From Hyphomicrobiales bacterium (GTDB lineage: Bacteria > Pseudomonadota > Alphaproteobacteria > Rhizobiales > Rhizobiaceae), in NCBI GenBank assembly GCA_900467685.1, contig UBQX01000018.1, positions 174,381-218,266 on the forward strand: a stretch of DNA of 43,886 bases. Reading direction: 5' to 3'. Below the pieces are notes generated by a model. That model did no database searches. It was given only the letters and a program-made list of their open reading frames with translations, and had not been told where the DNA came from. Positions within the stretch are counted from its first letter, which is position 1. Each line of letters begins with the position of its first letter. A program made the translations under genes and the position numbers. This document shows, piece by piece, positions 40,935 through 43,886 of the stretch.

Positions 40935-43478
40935 TTAGGCCCGGAGCAACCTGCGTTCGCCGAACCGTGGATCGCCACCCAGCATGCGGTCGTCGCCGAC
41001 CTTGAAGCTGTTAATCTTGAGGGTCAGCCTCTCCACCTGGGCGCTCAGACCGTGGATTTCCGCGGTGTTTTCCTCGACCATGGCCGCATTGGCCTGGGTA
41101 ATCTGAGCGAGGCCATTCACCGCGGAATTGATGCTTTGCAGGCTGGACGACTGCTCGTCGGTTGATTGGGAGATCGTCGAAACGAGTGCATGAATGGATG
41201 AGATGTGCTCATTGATCACGCCGAGCGCCGTACCGGTTTCCTGAACCAGCGACACCCCAGTGTTCACCTGTATCGAGCTTTCGGAGATGAGCCCGTTGAT
41301 TTCGCGCGCGGCATTGGCGCAGCGCATGGCAAGTTCGCGGACTTCCTGCGCAACGACCGCAAAGCCCTTGCCGGCATCGCCAGCTCGCGCCGCCTCGACC
41401 CCTGCGTTGAGAGCCAGGAGATTGGTCTGGAAGGAAATCTGGTCGATCACGCCGACGATGGACCCGATCTTTTGCGACGACAGGTTGATCTGGTCCATGG
41501 CATTCACCGCCCTGGACACAACCTCGGCCGAGCGGTCGGCATAGATTGTCGCCTGCTCCACATAGGTCGATGTCTTCCTGGCGTTTTCTGCCGAGGCATG
41601 AACCATCGCCGTCAGCTTGCCCATTGAGCGAGCGCTTTCTTCCAGCGCGGCTGCCTGCATTTCGGTCCGCTGTGCGAGGTCGTCGGCGGAGGTCGCCAGA
41701 TTGGAAGTGCCCGCCGTGATTTCGTCGGTGGCGAGACGGACATCGACCAGCGTCGCGCGCAGGGCTTCAATCGCGCTGTTGAATGTCCGCGCCATGCCGA
41801 CATAGTTTTCAGCGAGATCCTCGCGCATGGCTTCCTGCAAATTGCCGTTGGCAATCTTGGCCAGCATGTTCGACAGCGCATCCAGCGCTTCGCTCTGTTC
41901 GGCTTCGATACGCGCGCGCTCCGCGGCGCGGCGCATTTGCATATCGGCTTCCCGCGTCCGGCTATGTTCCGCCTCTTCCTCCAGGCGGATGCGCGCCAAG
42001 GCATTGTCGCGGAAGACAATGACGGAGCGGATCATACGTCCGAATTCGTCGCGCCGCTCATGGCCTTCGATGGGTACGTTCAGATTCCCCTTCGACAGGC
42101 TGGTGGTGATTTCGGTGACATTGTTGATCGGCCTGCGCAGGGTTTCGACAAGCATGATGCCGCCGATCAATGCAAGCAGGGTGCCGGAAATCATGGCGGC
42201 GAGCGATACATTCGCTGACTTGTCGCTGTCGGCGGTGCCGATCTCCTGCGTGTTGCCGACGAAGCTTTCCAGGGTCTTGCTGGCCGCTGCGATCAGCTTC
42301 TGCGTCTTGTCGCTTTGGCTGTCCCAGGTCTTTCCGGCCGAAATCAGCGAGGCGGTTGCCTCGCGGATATTATCCAGCGGCAGCTTGCTCTCCTTCTGCA
42401 GATTGCTCAGGGCGGCATACTTGGTGCCGGCCGTTGCCAGCTTTGCGGCATTCACGTCGAATGTTTCGAGGTCGGCGATCACTGCATCCCGCGACCTCTC
42501 GTCCAGGCGACGGCGCAGGTCTCCGACCTTGATGCGGCTCTCGTCCAGCGCTCTGAAAGTGTCATCGACAATCTCTGCCAGGCGCTTCATTTCGATGATT
42601 TCAGCGTCGATGCCTACATAGCGGTCGGCCGCCCTTTGGGAATTGTCCAGGGCTCTACCGGCCAAATTCGTCTCGGCCTTGGCGATCGCCTCCGCAGCCG
42701 CAGCATAATTCTCCGGCGTTGCCTTCGCAGTGTCCGCAGACATTGCCTCCAGCGCCGCGATATGGGGTTCGAGCGGCGCAAGCTGCTTCAATCCGTCCGG
42801 CGACGCAATTTCCTTGGCGGCAAGATACTCCTTCTTCAACTGAGGGATCACCAGACCGAGCGTCTTACTCAGTTCGACGGGGTCCATCTGGGCGTTTGTG
42901 AGCTTGCGTACCTTTTCGAGCCGCGCGGCGACGGTCTGGAAAGCCGAGGCATCGAACATCAGCTTCCTGATAAAGTTCTGCTTCTGGCTGGCAGCATCCA
43001 CGATGACCTCCAGCTGGCTGCGCGCGGCCTTGCTTTGGGCCTGCAGTGCGTTTGTGGCGTCTTCGATTTTCTTGTCGGCCTCCTTGCGCAGTGTTTCGGC
43101 TGCCCAAGTCTGCTTCAGGGAGTTGCGCAATGCGTCGGCGAGTTGTTCGACCGGGACGATCTGCTCCTTCTGGTCGGCCGTCAGCAGAAGGTCGCCCAGT
43201 TTACGGATGCCTGTCTGCTGCTCGTCAATGCGCTGCGCCAATAGTTCATGCGATGCTTGGTCGCGCTTTTCTGTAAAACTCAGCAACGCCGAGCGCAGAT
43301 TCTGGAAGTCTGACAGGTTCTCGATGGTTTGACGCGTAATCGTCATGTGGCCATTAAGTTTATTTGCGGTCAGAAAACCGATCAAACCCACGCCTGCCAT
43401 CAGGAGTACCAGAGGCACAAGAAAAATCAGGACCTTTGTTACGATTCCCAAATTCTGCAACAAACGCTCGTAGCCCAT
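40935..43478 (-). CDS. Methyl-accepting chemotaxis protein with a long periplasmic sensor
   Basis: An 847-residue chemoreceptor. TM1 spans about residues 14-37 and TM2 about 423-446, leaving a helical periplasmic sensor of nearly 390 residues. A HAMP domain (about 447-500) and a second HAMP-like segment (about 545-595) follow. The signalling domain tip lies at about 680-730 (DQISFQTNLLALNAGVEAAR, GKGFAVVAQEVRELA), with flanking methylation helices. The C-terminus (GERRLLRA) lacks the NWETF CheR/CheB tether. The sensor is about twice the usual size and predicted coiled, perhaps a helical-bundle (HBM-like) type for organic acids. Regulation is not visible. Confidence 0.93.
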   Translation of the reverse strand: MGYERLLQNLGIVTKVLIFLVPLVLLMAGVGLIGFLTANKLNGHMTITRQTIENLSDFQNLRSALLSFTEKRDQASHELLAQRIDEQQTGIRKLGDLLLTADQKEQIVPVEQLADALRNSLKQTWAAETLRKEADKKIEDATNALQAQSKAARSQLEVIVDAASQKQNFIRKLMFDASAFQTVAARLEKVRKLTNAQMDPVELSKTLGLVIPQLKKEYLAAKEIASPDGLKQLAPLEPHIAALEAMSADTAKATPENYAAAAEAIAKAETNLAGRALDNSQRAADRYVGIDAEIIEMKRLAEIVDDTFRALDESRIKVGDLRRRLDERSRDAVIADLETFDVNAAKLATAGTKYAALSNLQKESKLPLDNIREATASLISAGKTWDSQSDKTQKLIAAASKTLESFVGNTQEIGTADSDKSANVSLAAMISGTLLALIGGIMLVETLRRPINNVTEITTSLSKGNLNVPIEGHERRDEFGRMIRSVIVFRDNALARIRLEEEAEHSRTREADMQMRRAAERARIEAEQSEALDALSNMLAKIANGNLQEAMREDLAENYVGMARTFNSAIEALRATLVDVRLATDEITAGTSNLATSADDLAQRTEMQAAALEESARSMGKLTAMVHASAENARKTSTYVEQATIYADRSAEVVSRAVNAMDQINLSSQKIGSIVGVIDQISFQTNLLALNAGVEAARAGDAGKGFAVVAQEVRELAMRCANAAREINGLISESSIQVNTGVSLVQETGTALGVINEHISSIHALVSTISQSTDEQSSSLQSINSAVNGLAQITQANAAMVEENTAEIHGLSAQVERLTLKINSFKVGDDRMLGGDPRFGERRLLRA

Positions 43479-43886
43479 GCGTATAAGCTTTCCCAGAACA
43501 TAAAACGGCCTCTCCGCAGCTAAACAAAAAGTGGTTAATATAAACTGCTCTCGACCTTGTGGCGATCAATGGATCGAAATTGGGCAATGGGAGCACGGCC
43601 TCACTGAAGATGCATTTCCTGTCCGCCCTGCTGCCTGTATCGTGGACACCCAGTTGAGGTGTTTCCAATGAAGCTAGCGCGAACGGATGCGGCGAAGGAA
43701 GTCGAGCCGCGAGTACAAGCTTGAAGCGGCGAGTTTGGCGCGGAAGTATCGCGCAGGCGGACCGCTCTCGCAGTATTTATGGCACGACATTGGCTGGTGC
43801 GGCATTCTCCTCGGTTCAGGGATGTGAGTTCCATAAGGTTTATTATCTAATCTGAATTGTGCGTCCGGTGGGTTCAAGGATGAAGT
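43479..43886. other. 408-bp right-end intergenic region with an IS relic
   Basis: Upstream of the chemoreceptor the sequence is AT-rich around 43525-43550, suitable for its promoter, and a short dyad CGATC-N4-GATCG occurs at 43563-43576. From about 43630 the sequence changes to IS-like (TATCGTGGACACC), leading into the orfA relic. No intact gene lies here. Confidence 0.45.
43687..43827 (+). pseudogene. Truncated IS3-type transposase orfA start
   Basis: The open frame begins MRRRKSSREYKLEAASLARKY, which matches the basic, REYKLEA-type beginning of IS3-family OrfA helix-turn-helix proteins. After about 25 codons the resemblance ends, and the frame stops at codon 47. The rest of orfA and all of orfB are missing. 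The GGACACC stretch before it looks like an IS end. It marks an old insertion and deletion. Confidence 0.5.

Overview
The window looks like accessory (chromid or megaplasmid type) DNA of an alphaproteobacterium of the Rhizobiales, most likely Rhizobiaceae. The reasons are high GC, many stacked ABC uptake operons with dedicated GntR, XRE-cupin, TetR and AraC regulators, a close match in style to rhizobial malonate genes (matA/matB), a RirA-type iron box, and a siderophore-uptake set resembling the rhtX/rhrA/rhtA genes of rhizobia. All names rest on reading motifs and family resemblance; no database search was run. No rRNA, tRNA, CRISPR array, phage or intact insertion sequence was seen.

Layout. 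(1) 35-3645, minus: an FCD-GntR regulator, a class III aminotransferase and a glutamine-synthetase-like ligase in one tightly coupled operon, probably amine or amino-acid catabolism. (2) 3908-8806, minus: a dipeptide/opine-type ABC importer (two permeases, two ATPases) followed by a lone GAF-domain protein and a LiuC-like enoyl-CoA hydratase. Diverging from it at 8908-13903, plus: an XRE-cupin regulator, the solute-binding protein, an M24 peptidase, a GNAT acetyltransferase, a 17-codon stub resembling the start of a LacI regulator, and ribokinase. (3) 13996-16728: a small secreted protein divergent from an OmpR/TctE-type two-component pair, then a fossil 3' end of a VapC toxin gene. (4) 16940-22797: a sulfonate/nitrate-type ABC importer and a TMADH/DgcA-like FMN/Fe-S/FAD oxidoreductase under a divergent TetR regulator. 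(5) 23178-32936: a complete second dipeptide-type importer, an SGNH hydrolase and the malonate genes matA/matB, all on the minus strand, with a divergent GntR regulator and a clear palindromic operator. (6) 33184-38963: a siderophore-uptake island (RhtX/FptX-like MFS permease, AraC regulator, TonB-dependent receptor, DUF2218 + siderophore-interacting ferric reductase) without biosynthesis genes. (7) 39208-43478: a large periplasmic protein of unknown function, preceded by a highly self-complementary 137-nt element, then a long methyl-accepting chemotaxis protein; an IS3-type orfA relic lies at the right edge.

How the parts work together. Most of the window is scavenging: import something, then break it down. 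The most suggestive combination is region 5, where importer, cytosolic SGNH esterase, malonyl-CoA synthetase and malonyl-CoA decarboxylase could form a chain that imports a malonyl-conjugated compound, releases malonate and converts it to acetyl-CoA. Other points worth attention are a possible Shine-Dalgarno-sequestering switch before the TonB receptor, the structured element at 39010-39146, the LacI stub coupled to ribokinase, and an oxidoreductase lacking one of the four expected Fe-S cysteines.
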